Positions 1 to 11,806 of a stretch of 64,000 nucleotides of DNA are shown one piece after another. The stretch is from Megamerina dolium (taxonomy: Eukaryota; Arthropoda; Insecta; Diptera; Megamerinidae): positions 43,768,055 to 43,832,054 of the forward strand of contig OY978529.1 of assembly GCA_963854835.1 (NCBI GenBank), given 5' to 3'. The translations under genes and the position numbers were made by a program. The notes beneath the pieces were generated by a model, which saw only the letters and a list, made by a program, of their open reading frames with translations, did not search any database and had not been told where the DNA came from. The stretch's first letter is position 1, and each line of letters starts with the position of its first letter.

Positions 1-1896
1 ATAGAGATTTGTATACATGCGTCAAATAAATCACTCGTACTTTGTGAATTTTTAATTTTAATAATTAATAATTAATTTTAATTTTAATTTGAATACTGGT
101 CAATAATAATTGCAACACTTATTTTATACTAACTTTATGTGCCTGTTCACATTGGCTTGCCCAGACGCAACTGTGCGAGCGAGATAGGTAGAAAAGTAGG
201 CAGTAAGAAAGTGATGGAAGTTTTGCGCCGAAAATGCAATCCAAAATTAAAAATCGGCGCAACGACCTATATTCTATGTCCAAAGTGTTCCGATTATGAC
301 AACTGCTCACAAATTTTTAAACGTTGAAGCGATAACATCAATAAGAAGCGTTCTATATTAGGGTTGTGCGATTAATTGTTTGTTCAAAAAGTCTGATTAA
401 TTAAATTATTCGACAAATCAATTCACAATAATAGGATGCGATAATTATACCTCTGGAAACTCGCCATTACACTCTCAACATTAGAATCGTCTTTAATGGA
501 ATCGAGTTTGTTTTTATTCTAACGCATTCGCCATTATTCGTGTATAATCGCCATTAGTGATGCTTCATCATCAATTCTCCATTGTTAGTAAATTTGCGAC
601 TCTGAATCGGTAACTATTGTGAACTTACCAAATTGTTGATGTTGTCAGCAGTGAGTAACGTCGATGACGTTACCAGAATAACTAATGAGAGTAACTAGTA
701 CAACTAATTATAAAACAAAAGAGACAGTCATAGTTTGGAAAAGGTATGAAGAAGGTAAAATGTTGTTAAATTATAAAGGAATTAATAAAATATAATTTAT
801 TCGCAGATTTAATTGTTTCATCATATATGTACGTGGAAAGTAAGCGAAGTGGAAATTAATTACAAGAACTACGGTATCGAAAAGAGAAAGCAACAGTAAG
901 TTCAACAATATAATATTGAATTTAATAAAATTAGAGGAAATGTGAATTTACATGAAATAAAATAAAAAGTGAAAAAAGTAGTTCATGTGGCGTAGTAAAA
1001 TTTGCAAATTATGATTTCACAAATATATTTCATGATTAGCCATGCGATGAATATTTGCTATTAAAAGATTTGGTAGTATTTTTAAGTGAATTCAGATAGT
1101 CGTCAAAAACTAAACCAATTAGTCGAATATTTTCAGAATTGGAATGATCAACTGCTTATCTTTCTTAATTTTGCTTAATACTTTCATGTCATGATATTAA
1201 TGTAAATTTTATACAACGCGTAATCATACACGTCGGACGTGCTGGTTATCATAGATAAATTCTTTCTCAACTCGTCTTAAGCGATTTTGATTGTTTCCAA
1301 AGATATACATAGGTAAACTATAAGCGAAACATTTTTACTGTATTAATTTGATTCGTTGTTTTAAGTCTGTCTTAAAGTTATTACATAATTTATGTGTAAT
1401 CTCCATAAACCTAATTTGCAAATTTAAAATGAATATAAAGTGGAGACTTAGTTTTTGCCAGCTAACTACACTTATAACACGTAAAACTATTTCATTGTTT
1501 ATAGTAGTAGAATACGTAGAGGTTTTAACTTAATTAACTAATGCGAAAAAATCGTATGGATATATTGATAACAGGTTGCAAGTACGTAGTCCGTAAGTGT
1601 GTGCACGTACGGTTTGTGTTATTAAAAAAACGGTTGATTTCTATTTTCTTTTCGATGACTTTAGTATCAGTTTCAATTTAGTTGAACCAGTAATTGAAAG
1701 CAACTTTCACAAATATTTTGTTGAGGTTTAAAATGGTCATTTGTCGGATATATATTAAATTAACAAAAAAAAATTTTTTTTGGACTTTGAATTCAAATGT
1801 GTTCAAAGGGCATTTTGGGTTTATCTTTATGTATCTATTATGAGTCGTTAAATAAATTTTTTTTTTATCAGATAAGTAAAACACCAGACTTTTAAA
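1..1896. other. Upstream region, no confident gene
   Basis: AT-rich sequence ahead of the TMEM33-like gene. A 62-codon plus-strand reading frame at 139-327 follows an acceptor-like ...TTGCCCAG and contains a CPxC motif, but I do not recognise it. A pyrimidine-rich acceptor ending at 1871 (TTTTTTTATCAG) lies 25 bases before the TMEM33 start codon. It suggests a 5'-UTR intron; candidate donors are GTATGA near 743 and GTAAGT at 896. No TATA box or initiator can be assigned with confidence. Confidence 0.4.
461..556 (+). promoter_or_regulatory. Three TCGCCATTA boxes
   Basis: The nonamer TCGCCATTA occurs at 461-469, 528-536 and 548-556. Its GCCAT core resembles the site of the Pho/YY1 zinc-finger proteins. 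It lies 1.3-1.4 kb upstream of the TMEM33 start codon and ahead of the possible 5'-UTR exon donors, so a promoter role is possible. This is inference from motif spacing only. Confidence 0.25.
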
Positions 1897-2897
1897 ATGA
1901 GTGACGAAACTGGAGATCAATCACAAAACAATAGCAATTCATCTGCTCAATCTACGCCATCGTCACAGCAGCCTGAAAATGTAACAGCTAAAATGATTGA
2001 ACACCTCAAGGCTAATAAAATTGATTCTGCAATGTGGGCAACGCGGGTTATATCAATAATATTTACCTTGGGTTATGTCGTTCCCATATTTTGGTTTGTA
2101 ATTGTTTATATTTTTAGAAATAAGCAGTCTGTGTAATGAATTTTGCTTTTACAGTAATCAACAGAGCGCCTTTAACAAAGTTTTATTATCTAATGCTGCA
2201 ACTTCGGCGCTTCGTTTGCATCAGCGTTTGCCATCCTTTACATTTTCCCGTGAATTTTTGGGACGTCTCTTCGTAGAAGACTCATGTCATTATTTAATGT
2301 ACTCTTTGATATTCATCAATGGTTCACCAACACTACTAATACTTATGCCTATTACTCTATTTGCCGTATTGCACGCATCCAGTTATTCTTTGAAATTGCT
2401 AGATGTAAGCAAACGTTAAAGTGCGCTTATATTATATATTTAGAGATAATCTATGTACATTATTTATTCCATAGATAATTGGACAAAATTCATGGTGGGG
2501 TGCACGTTTCCTTATCTCTTTAGTAGAATTTCAAGCATCTAACATTTTAAAGGGTGCAGCATTTTCTGAAATTTTTATCATGCCTCTCTCAGTTATTTTT
2601 ACTTTGACGTAAGTATATTTAGTTTATTATTTGGAATTCATATTAAGAAGTTGACGTAACAATTTCTATTACAGCGGAAAAGCAGGTCTCATGACTCCTA
2701 TAGTGTATTACAATTTCTTAGTTATGCGTTACAGTTCTCGACGAAATCCTCACACAAGAAATGCTTTTGCTGAGCTACGAATGGCAACTGAAGCGTTAGC
2801 TGGTCGCTCACCGCCAATTGTGGGGAAAGTCCTTCGCACCGGTATCACTTTTGTGAGTAAATTAGCACCACAACCACAACCAACACCAGCTCAATAG
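1897..2897 (+). CDS. Kr-h2: TMEM33 / Kr-h2-like ER membrane protein, four exons
   Basis: The coding exons are 1897-2093, 2155-2404, 2475-2608 and 2675-2897. Introns of 61, 70 and 66 bases all have GT...AG ends, and phases are consistent. The result is 267 residues, close to the family length of about 250-280. After a Ser/Gln-rich N-terminus come a conserved SAMWATR block and a first hydrophobic segment (about 48-66). Next are RLHQRLP (about 86), the hydrophobic CHYLMYSLIF region (about 110-140), and YYNFLVMRYSSRRNPHTRN near 210, all hallmarks of TMEM33. Family members are multi-pass ER/nuclear-envelope proteins that interact with reticulons and with ER-stress and calcium machinery; the fly homologue is Krueppel homolog 2. 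The start is the first ATG after the putative UTR acceptor and has an AAAATGA context. The gene appears intact. The donor of intron 1 (G|GTTTGT) is the weakest splice site. An AATAAA at 3637-3642 may be the poly(A) signal, but it is distant. Confidence 0.93.
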
Positions 2898-3201
2898 ATT
2901 GAATATCATATGATTGCTTGCAATCAGTTTAATTTTAAAATTAATTTATGTAAATTAGGATTCCAATGATCCAATTTCAATGCAGCTGGTTTTTTTTATC
3001 TTCTTAAATGCATCACATGAAGACATACAATACAATAATACAATTAATTAGTTGTACTGAAATGAAAAAAATATATAAATTTGTACTTGGAATACTTTCC
3101 AATAACTTAACATATCCATGCATGTCCAAAACTGAAATCTGATGGAAATTAGTTGGGGCAAATCTTCGGAAAATACAATAATGACCGGTTTTTGAACTGC
3201 C

Positions 3202-3362
3202 TGTTAGCGTTGTCGAACCGATAAAAGTTAATGGGTACATTCGTAGCCTGCTAAAGTTTATTAAAAATGCACACCTAGCTTTTATCAGTTCGATAAGGCC
3301 TGTTAGCGATATCGAACCGATATTTGTTAGCTGGGCATTTGCTGTTATAAGTTATCGATAAC
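3202..3362. promoter_or_regulatory. CGATA-rich repeat pair with palindromic DRE-like site
   Basis: Two related blocks, CTGTTAGCG-n-TCGAACCGATA, lie about 98 bases apart. Between them is the nearly inverted CTTTTATCAGTTCG. The perfect 12-base palindrome GTTATCGATAAC sits at 3351-3362. TATCGATA is the DRE bound by DREF, and CGATA is the BEAF-32 core in Drosophila. The position just downstream of TMEM33 would suit a promoter or boundary element, but no adjacent gene start was found. Confidence 0.35.
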
Positions 3363-3757
3363 GATAACATGCAGTTGAGAAGACGGCTCTAAAACCTTTG
3401 ATTCGATATTTTGTATAATTTACGCTATTTTTACCAAGACTTATTATTATACAAAACATGGTAGAAATAGTGTTAATATGCTTTAACCCCGAATTCGATT
3501 GAAAATGAAATTTGGAACATGTTTGAATATTAATGACATCATTAAATGCAATGAATAGATATGTATTGTTTTAATTTGAAGGTATTATGTAAATTATAAT
3601 TATTGCAATTTAGAGTATTTGAACAAAATGTAGTTCAATAAAATAAAAACTTTTTATGTCGTGGGAATAATGATACAAAATAGTGTTTTGACTTTAAGCT
3701 TTGGTTTTTTTTAACAGTTGATGTACATTCAAGCAGAAAAATAACGTGACAAAATAG

Positions 3758-3915
3758 ATATCGATGGTCAAACATTGACAACTCCTAATGGACAATTTCT
3801 CCGAAATTGAGTTATATATTGTAAATATAAAATTGCAAATTTAATGGCGGATAGATAGTACTTATTAATTTTTTTTTTTGTGGAAATTGTTAGATATGGG
3901 TTTGACCATCGATAT
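3758..3915. repeat. Perfect 16-bp inverted repeat, 126-bp interior
   Basis: ATATCGATGGTCAAAC at 3758-3773 is exactly inverted at 3900-3915. The interior is AT-rich and non-coding. This could be a tiny MITE-like element or a paired binding site, since both arms contain ATCGAT. No clear target-site duplication flanks it. Confidence 0.5.
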
Positions 3916-4197
3916 ATATGTACATATATAAAGTAGTTATAGGAAGACATCGCATAAATGACAAATTGGAATTGGGTAGGCACCTTTGGTTGGAAAATTA
4001 GACCTAATTGCCGGAGTTAGGCTGAGCAACTTTCCCACTTAACTAATCATGGTGGATAGTAGTGATTGATTCCATAAAATCGATATGTGTATATTAGACT
4101 ATCAATAGATAAATTGACTAGAAACGGGTAGTTGATTTTGAGTTAATATTGTGCAAATATTTGCACCAATATTAATACAAATTTTTTAACATTGCAG

Positions 4198-4324
4198 AAA
4201 TTTGCCGTTATCATTTGTAACTTCTTCACAAGTGATTGAGAAACAGCAAATCTATGAACCTGATGTATCTTCTGAGTTGTTAAGTGATGCTGTAGCTACT
4301 TTCAATACAAAATTAAAGCTTTAG
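4198..4324 (+). CDS. Possible unrecognised terminal exon
   Basis: A good pyrimidine-rich acceptor (TTTTTTAACATTGCAG) is followed by 41 open codons ending in TAG at 4322-4324. The encoded C-terminus includes QVIEKQQIYEPDVSSELLSD and ends NTKLKL. Its composition looks protein-like, but I recognise no family, and no matching upstream exon was found between TMEM33 and this point. It could be a last exon of an unidentified gene, a pseudogene remnant, or chance. Confidence 0.25.
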
Positions 4325-4594
4325 AAGAGTGAAAAGAGCGTCAAATAGTTTCGTAAATACCACAACAATAGGCTAATGATACAGTCATGTGCATATTAAA
4401 TATCTCGATTTTGTAGCAAAATCTCCACTATTCGTTATTGTACAATTCAAAAAACATAAAAACACCAATAACCCATTTTAAAAAATTATTTTTCCTTCTA
4501 TCGTGAAAGAACAACTATTCTATGGGATTGCCTTACCATGCATAATGATACCATGTACGTGTATTAAGTTGTCAAATGAATAATTTTCATAGGC

Positions 4595-4877
4595 CTCTCT
4601 CTCTCTCTCGATAGTGGGCGATAGATTTTTACTAACCATCGATATCTATCGATACAGCACCTAATACCACCTACAGAAAGCAAATTATGCTTATTTTTCT
4701 TGTATCTCAGTATTGCCAGGTTTTCTACGATTCGTCAGCCTAAAATTTAGCAAAATGGTTCTACAATGTTCTCGAGTTTTCAAAATCAATTTAAAAATAA
4801 ATATAAATACTATCGAAAAGCATCGATAGTCACGATAGTGTGAAACTATCAATAGTATCAATAGTGCCATCGACAGT
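4595..4877. promoter_or_regulatory. Cluster of CGATA / TATCGATA boxes
   Basis: After a short CT run, this 280-bp stretch carries at least eight CGATA or ATCGAT cores. They include a perfect TATCGATA at 4647-4654 and paired CATCGATAG/CACGATAG near 4820. In flies such clusters mark DREF/BEAF-32-bound promoters and domain boundaries. The nearest candidate transcript on the minus strand ends at 5189, so the regulated gene is unclear. Confidence 0.35.
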
Positions 4878-5188
4878 TTGCGAACTCTACTCTTGCCATA
4901 TACATATTTTTCAGCTCAGATGCTTCTTCTTTTTGTCAGAAAGAGTAAACAAAGTGCTATTGTTACTAAACAAAAAAAAAACGATTAACAATTGGACATA
5001 ATGATGCAGTGTTCAGGAACCATTTTCCTAAGAATGACCAACAGAGACTGAATAATGTCAATAAGCATGTATCGGGCCAATGATATTAATGTGAACTCTA
5101 TTATGCCGTAGTTCCATAGTTCAATCTTTTCGTGCACGTTAGTTTTTCATTTCTTCAGGGATTTTGCATTTATTGGACCTTATGGTTC

Positions 5189-5445
5189 CTACAAGAGCCA
5201 GCTGGTAAGTATTGGATCAAAGTGTGATTTGCATCTCCTCTTGCCGTTCGAATAATATACATTGACAAACTCCGGCCAACATTTTGAAACTTCGATGTAG
5301 TGGTTTCCATCAGGCTTATCAATATCAACAAGCTCATCTTCCATGTCACTTTCAATGTCCATTCCCCAGCAAATCATTTTCTAATTTGCTCACATTTTCC
5401 AATGAATTTGATTCAGCCAAATACTTTGCAAAAGAGCAGCGATTT
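5189..5445 (-). pseudogene. Possible unrecognised terminal exon with poly(A) signal
   Basis: On the minus strand a strong acceptor (TTCTTTTTTTAACACACAG) opens at 5445. One frame runs 30 codons to a TGA. An overlapping frame from 5377 encodes an acidic stretch (ESDMEDELVDIDKPDG) followed by CWPEFVNVYYSNGKRRC and ends in TAG at 5189. An AATAAA lies 15 bases beyond the stop (complement of 5169-5174). The two frames look like one protein broken by a one-base shift. The family is not recognised. It may be a decayed host gene or domesticated transposon exon. Confidence 0.25.
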
Positions 5446-5944
5446 CTGTGTGTTAAAAAAAGAAGAAGAAAACAAACGCCAATATTTAAAAACTTCAATA
5501 GTTACACAGAAGCTAACGGTACGCCTCTCAGACGGACCTTGCTACATATACAATATTCGAAAAAATTAACTTGTTACACAAAAACAACCACCACCAACAA
5601 ACTGTAACTAACAGATAATAATTGGAAGTTAATCATTTTTTTTTCTCTCCACAATAACATATGTCGCTTACTTTCTCCGCAATCTTAAGTTGTAATTAGA
5701 ATTTCGCATGGAGCAGCAGTGAAGTGAGTTGTTGACGGTTGCTTGTGGTTAAAATTTTGATCAAATTATTGGAGGTAAAACTAAAAATAGAATGGAAAAG
5801 TAAATAGCATCGAGAAATAACTCACTCGATGCAACAAAAGTCAACCAGATGGATAAAAATTTTAAATCGAATAAATTTAAAAAGATATGGCGAAAAAGCA
5901 TTTTAAATCTCCATTAATCTAAAGTAGTATTTCTTGGAATTGAA

Positions 5945-6340
5945 ATGGGCGGAAGCTTTAAAATGCTTGACACGCGCTTTAAATGGTTTTCGTATTTTCT
6001 TAACGACTCATTTTTTGATCGCATCGCAGAACAAGCGAATTTTGATGCCACACAGAAAAATACATACACGAAATTTTGCATAACTCCGTTTGAGATTCGC
6101 AAATAAATTGGCATATTGACTTACATGTCAGTTTTCCGGTATCCTTATACACGATCTTGCTGCGCAGAATGCTCCTGACTTAGGAGCTTCTTCCAAAGTG
6201 GTCCTCCTTATGTCCTCCTGATGATTTGCGTTACGGTGGAATGAAGGATTTCCCAAAATATTTTCATCGTTCAGGAAAACGAATCTGCAAACCTGAGGGC
6301 TGTACTGCTGAGGCTCAAAACATATGCAGAAAAGTCAATA
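5945..6340 (+). pseudogene. piggyBac-type transposase relic
   Basis: Translation from 5945 gives SYFLNDSFFDRIAEQANF, then ITPFEIRK-stop-IGILTYMSVFRYP. These correspond to the N-terminal half of the DDE_Tnp_1_7 (piggyBac) domain: the FFD...I..QTN.YA block and the EI+.FIGIL.YM block. The frame has an in-frame TAA inside the second block, another stop about 40 codons on, and later shifts. The catalytic aspartates are not recovered and no terminal repeats were seen. It is a dead fragment. Confidence 0.65.
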
Positions 6341-9300
6341 ATTTATTTCACTACACATCGAATGTGAAGTGAATTTCGGCGCCCCTGCTGCCGAAACGAG
6401 TGATTTTTTTTTTTATTTTGTCAATGATTTCTTGGTTCATCACTTATTGAATTTCTTATAAATAATTGATGAAGCTGAAAAAAAATTGAGGCAATTGAGA
6501 GGGTTAACGATCGTGACAGAGAGGCTATCTCAGAAAGCACTATGTAAAGGTATTAGAATATAATTTTGACGATATGTACTAAACACCAGGATGACAAGAC
6601 TCGTGGCGACACTGGTATTCTTATAAAATGACGAATCAACACCAGCACCAGCAGTTGAAAATTAAGGCTGATGTACCAAAGTCGTATTACATTTTGTATA
6701 CTTTTTGCTGATTGCTTTCACATATTGTGTGACAAATTTCTCATTGCAGATGAGACATAACACCAAATATTCACACTGGGGCACTAGGTGATCGAATCCT
6801 AAGGGCAGGACTTCATCCCAAATGGTAACGCAACGTGATGTGCATCAAATAAGCATTAAGAAGATTCCCGATTATTATTATTATTATTAAAAATTATTAA
6901 TATAGGGGAATAATGCATTGCGACCTTTATAGGTCTTTTATGCCACCTCCGTAGACTTAAAGTATATCTCTTAGATTAAGTAGGAAGTTTAAAATAGATC
7001 CTAATTTACTGGATTTCAACTTACCGTGCATTGAATATACCCCGATGTGTCCATAAGCCTCTTGCTAGCTATCTGTCAGTATTGCCCTCCATCGGTTCCG
7101 GTAGTCCGTATAAAAGAAAGCACTAACTAGATTTTGCATTTATAATCTAAATATGACAATGAAGTAAAGTGTTATTCATGCCTCCCCTAAAATGAAAAGT
7201 TTTGATGAGCCGAAAGATCAATCGTCAACTGTTGTTGACAAATTATTTAAAAATACGAATATTCGTTCATCTGAATTAAAAGGAAATTGTACGAAGCAGT
7301 TACGATAGGTTACTCAAATAAGTGCTTCAAACTGAAGAAGAAGAAGAAGCTCACATCGACCAGCAGCAACTTATGCCCAATACATCGTCAAACTATTGAA
7401 TGTGGAAAGCATTAACTTCCGTAAAAACTACCGCTATTGCAAAATCTTCTTTTCGATTCCCGATAGTGAAAAAGCAGTAGCGCCTGTGGAATGTATTCCA
7501 ATCGAATGCAGCCATATTCACAAACACCACCTAATCGGCCATTAAAATTTTTAAGTTGCGACGTTCTCGAAGAGGTTAAAAACCGAAACACAAGGGCCAT
7601 AGTTATGGTTAATATCATTTTCAAATCAAAATCGCCTTTTCGACAGATTTTTACATGGGAAATGTGTGATATTAGTCGATAGTAAATTGAATATGATCTC
7701 AACTATGGGTTAGAGAAATGGTTATCAATGACAACTTATTTAAATCTTCATGCCTTTTAATGTAAATTTGGTTTAAAATAATAAAATACATGTACAAAGT
7801 ACACCGAATAGCGGGACAGCTCATCATAAAAGAATGTAGGCGGAAAATTACGGGTCAGTCTGCTCACCGTAACTACATAACGAGTACAAGTATAATGCAT
7901 GGAAATCGTATACTCGTAAGTGCTCAATAGTAGCAACAGCGTACAGTGTTTTTATTTGCATATACGTTAGTGGCACTTTTGCTCCTGTATTATTTGGTGG
8001 AACTTTGTGACATTTGCATATACATATGTATGTATGTATGCATAATGTATGAAAGCAAACAACTCAGGGAACAAAGAAAAATATGCTGCTGTAGACAACA
8101 TCAGCCTAAGAATAGTGGAAGCATACATATCGTACATATATAGTACAACAATTTTGGTTTGTACTTTATGTATGTAGGTATTCTAAGTAAGATTAATTGC
8201 TAAGAATTGTTTGTTAAATACAAACAACTGTGTTTTGTTGAGTTTATAAAGTACTTTACATTTTGTACGTACATACGTGTAGGTGCATATCGAAGTGAAC
8301 AATGTTTTCTATGTTGCAAGAAGTGCGCTTAATTTTCCCTTTTCTAAATATGCAAATTTATTAATTGGTCTTCACATCCATATTACATTAGAATAATATT
8401 CTATGTATTGTGTGATTTGGAAAGTGACATTTTGGTGAAAGCTAAAGACGATTTTCTTATACTAGTGTATAAAAATTGTATATGAAATATTATGTATAAG
8501 AGTAGTGTAGAGACCGGAAGAAATTATAATCTGAAGATGTCAGATCTGGCGAATATTCAAGATGTACAAGCTTTTTCTGAGTTCTCAATATTTTAATGGA
8601 ATATTAGATATTTTCTATTGATAAATTCTTGCATTTCTTGTTTGATTAAATGGTTCGATCTATCCAGTCAATGACAGTACACTTCAGCAACTTGACAAAG
8701 AGATATAATTATTGAGAGATTTATTGAGTGTCAAAATATCACGATCCTCATGATCGTGCCTTGGATGGATTTAAAATAGCCGAGCTTACCAAATCGCTTG
8801 ACATTGTCTGAATAATTTCTTACAGATTTCACCCAGACATATCGTAATTTATACTACAATATTTTCTCTTTGTTTTGGTATTTTGCTTGCATTTGTTAAC
8901 GCCATTTTCCATTTTGATTTAATCGTAGTACTTGGAAATAAAAGCAAAAATAGAAACAGAAGCAAAATAATAGAAACGCTTAAATAGAATTAATATTTGT
9001 TTATTACATCAAATTAATAATGAAGTTAATAATTATTTAATAATTTTGAATTTGAATAAATAATTTGAAAAAATATTAATTTTTTGAATAATTTCCGCAT
9101 TCAGAAGTCGTTCAGAAATCTAAAGGTAAAGCATTCAGAATTCGGCAGTAAATGCATTTAGAAATATATCAGAAATCCGTACGAACGGCAATTATGTCAG
9201 AATTTCTCTCCTTTTTGTTAAAAAATCTATCAGAAATGTCGCATTTCCCAAGACATATCAGTCACATTTCTTGTCAACCACTTCATATGTTTTTTTTTCC

Positions 9301-10419
9301 GTCAGATATCTGTCAGAAATGTTATCGATTTTTCTGAGAGACATTTGACAAATGTCAGACAATATGGTTTGTTGGGATGTTGTCGTCTTTTTGTTGGAGA
9401 ACCTTTGTTGGTATTTATATGTCATACAAAAATGGATAGAGTGGAGAAATTGAATTGAAATAAAGCAAAGGAGAGAGTTCGCCATAATTGTATTTTATTA
9501 GCAATCTCATCGAATCACCCTTCGCATATATGAGTATACCGAATATTGTATGTTACTCATATATCGTACATACATATGTATGTACATTTAATCATTTTAA
9601 TTTAACACATCGATTAAGTTACTTTGATCGCTTAATTACTCTAAAATTTGTTAATTAAGTTAAGTTAATTAAGGTTGCATTTGATAAGAAATGAGCCAAA
9701 ACATCAGCAATAATACATACGATATGTATCAAGGTAGCAGCAATACAATTCTAAACAAACTAAATTAACTTATATAGAGTATAACAAAATACATCCCCGA
9801 GGTGATTCGATTCTGGATAACATATGCGTAACATGCCACAAAGGACTTTTGCGATTGTGCCGTTGAACCACATAATAAAACAAATGCCGCCCAGATGTTC
9901 ACAATTGCGAATAAACGACCTATGATACAAGCCCGTAAATATTTGATGTTTGACGTTCATTCACTCAGTAAGTTAATTAGTGTTTATGTAACGAGGGAGA
10001 AAACTAATTAATTTATAGCTTTGATGTAATATCTGCTTTTACTATTATGTACCTAGTCTTACATAGCTTCATATACGTATACTCATGTACGAATGAGGAG
10101 CAGATACGCATCAAACACTGGAGGTACATATGTGCCAACATATACATATGAACCTACAATAAGTCAGCGATTTTGACTGTTTTTTAAATGAGTACTAACT
10201 GACATGGTCATAGGTTAAAATCTCGTAGCTAGCGTTGTACACGCCGCTTTTTTATTTTTTTTTGTTTACTTGCAAAGTATTGGAAAGTTCAACACCTTTA
10301 ACTGTACCCACGATCACAATCTTAACACAATATTTATTTCATAGAAACCATTGGAGATGAAAATGGTAAGTTTGGCTTTTTAAAAAGTAATATTTTTAAA
10401 TCGATTGTAATATAATGTA
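6341..10419. other. Intergenic, AT-rich, no gene recognised
   Basis: No reading frame or RNA gene here is convincing. Visible features are a short ATT run near 6870, a GAA run near 7340, an ATGT run at 8021-8040, and a zone at 9100-9360 where TCAGAAAT/GTCAGA words recur. There is also an isolated acceptor-21 nt-donor arrangement (CATAG...ATG|GTAAGT) near 10345-10366 that could be a micro-exon or chance. The interval lies between the piggyBac relic and an I-type LINE relic. Confidence 0.5.
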
Positions 10420-11000
10420 TTGTTGCGACCTAAAATATCTATTGTACAACCCTCGTGTGGTATAGCCTATGCCTCTAAAATCTCATCCAGTTCCACAAAT
10501 TTTAAAAATACTGGAATATTGGTCGGATATAACGTTGCATTTCTGTGTCTGGTATCAAATAAGACTAAGTTTCTTCATCCTAAAATCACCGATCTTAATT
10601 TGTTCTTGGACAAACCAATGCAGAATTCAAATCTTTTGCAGTTGTAATTACCCAACTGCTGTATAGATTGTCTTAGCCGTGGGAGGTTTATGAAGAGTGC
10701 CATTTGCTTTTTTCTTCCTTCTTCTCTTAACACTCCTTGCCACACTCTTGTTACTATACCACAATTGGGTTCGGTTGCTATCATTGTCGTGGAGACTCCT
10801 TTTCTAGCGAGTTCGTCAGCATGTGTCCACGGATTCAGCAGAGTTTGATTTTGAAGCTCGTCCCTAGTTGATTTAGTTTCTGTAAACAGAACCATACTAG
10901 CTTGAAATCCCCCTCATATGAGCTGAGTGTACGAAGAGCAGCATGACTATCCGATAATATTACTAATTCCTTCCGATTAGCCTTCTGTATTAAAATTATT
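10420..11000 (-). mobile_element. I-type LINE relic: RNase H and C-terminal region
   Basis: The minus-strand translation shows the RNase H block LVILSDSHAALRTLSSYE. It continues with CWIRGH-like residues broken by shifts, then ADELARKGVSTTM and a C-terminal region with NLPRLRQSIQQLGNYN. This order (catalytic D, GH, NE.ADELA) is typical of LINEs that carry RNase H, such as the I clade. Several frameshifts are present and the reverse transcriptase is missing. No tail or target-site duplication was identified. Confidence 0.65.
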
Positions 11001-11597
11001 TACTAAAAGCGCGTTTCTATCAAAATTATTAACAATTTCTGTGTTTACAGCTGTTTACAATTATTGCAAAAGTTACCAACTAGCCAGCTGCCTCTACCAA
11101 GACTGCGCTTCCCAAGAATAGATTCTACTTCAGGGAAGCACTCGGGAATGCTTTCTACGGGAACAAAATAAAGCATTTTCGAATTCTTTCTTATACAACA
11201 ACAACCAAGACTGTGTTGACAAAATTTGTTCAAACAAGAGTGATATTATGATCGCTTTTGGTAACTCTTCAAAATAAGCCTATTAATAAACAATTTTTTT
11301 TATTTTTTTTTTTCATTTGATTCAAATATTTGACTTCCGAACCTTTTTTCATATTTGAAAATTAAAAGTCACAGAGAGTCGATAGGTTGGATGCGCATTA
11401 ATTCGTAGCACAGTACTAGATTTTGCTGTTGCATAGGTGGAAATGTGAACCGATGTTCGCCGATAATTTTGGATAATTTTCTCATACCCAAAATTTCATG
11501 GTAGATGCTGCCTATATGTTCTTAAAGATGTTTACTAGTAAGCTCATTCAACATCAGACGGTTTTTTCAACCGATATCATGAATTTCATTAATAATT
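11001..11597. other. No feature recognised
   Basis: Unassigned AT-rich sequence between the LINE relic and a SINE copy. Short frames at 11045-11233 show no recognisable domain. Confidence 0.4.
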
Positions 11598-11806
11598 CTC
11601 TGAGAGGATACATTTAGGTCCCATTTTGTAATACCGCTGCGCTTCTCTTACAGTATTGATGTTCGTGTTAAATTTGGATAGTATTAGAAGGGACCTACTT
11701 CTAATAGCCGGTTCCGAACGGCAGAACCCTTCATGGCATATTGTTACTGCCGGAAAAACTGCCATTTGCTTGTGGACTAGGACAGAAGGACAACGCACTA
11801 ACCACA
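11598..11806 (-). mobile_element. SINE copy S1 (LINE-like-tail subfamily), head truncated
   Basis: In the minus orientation this contains the SINE body (complement of GGTTCCGAACGGCAGAACCC and TACTGCCGGAAAAACTGCC) and a fragment of the tRNA-related head (CAACGCACTAACCACA). Its 3' end reads GGTATTACAAAATGGGACC...CCTCTCAGAG, the tail type shared with copy S4. It is about 20% diverged from other copies and is non-coding. Confidence 0.7.

Noticed and set aside
139..327. 62-residue plus-strand frame with a CPxC motif
   Set aside because: An acceptor-like AG precedes it, but no family is recognisable and the partner exons would lie outside the window. Not strong enough to call.
5284..5607. Plus-strand frames of 89-107 residues
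   Set aside because: Composition is low-information and they overlap the better-supported minus-strand exon candidate.
10345..10366. Possible 21-nt micro-exon between CATAG and GTAAGT
   Set aside because: Isolated splice-like signals are frequent by chance and no neighbouring exons on the plus strand support it.
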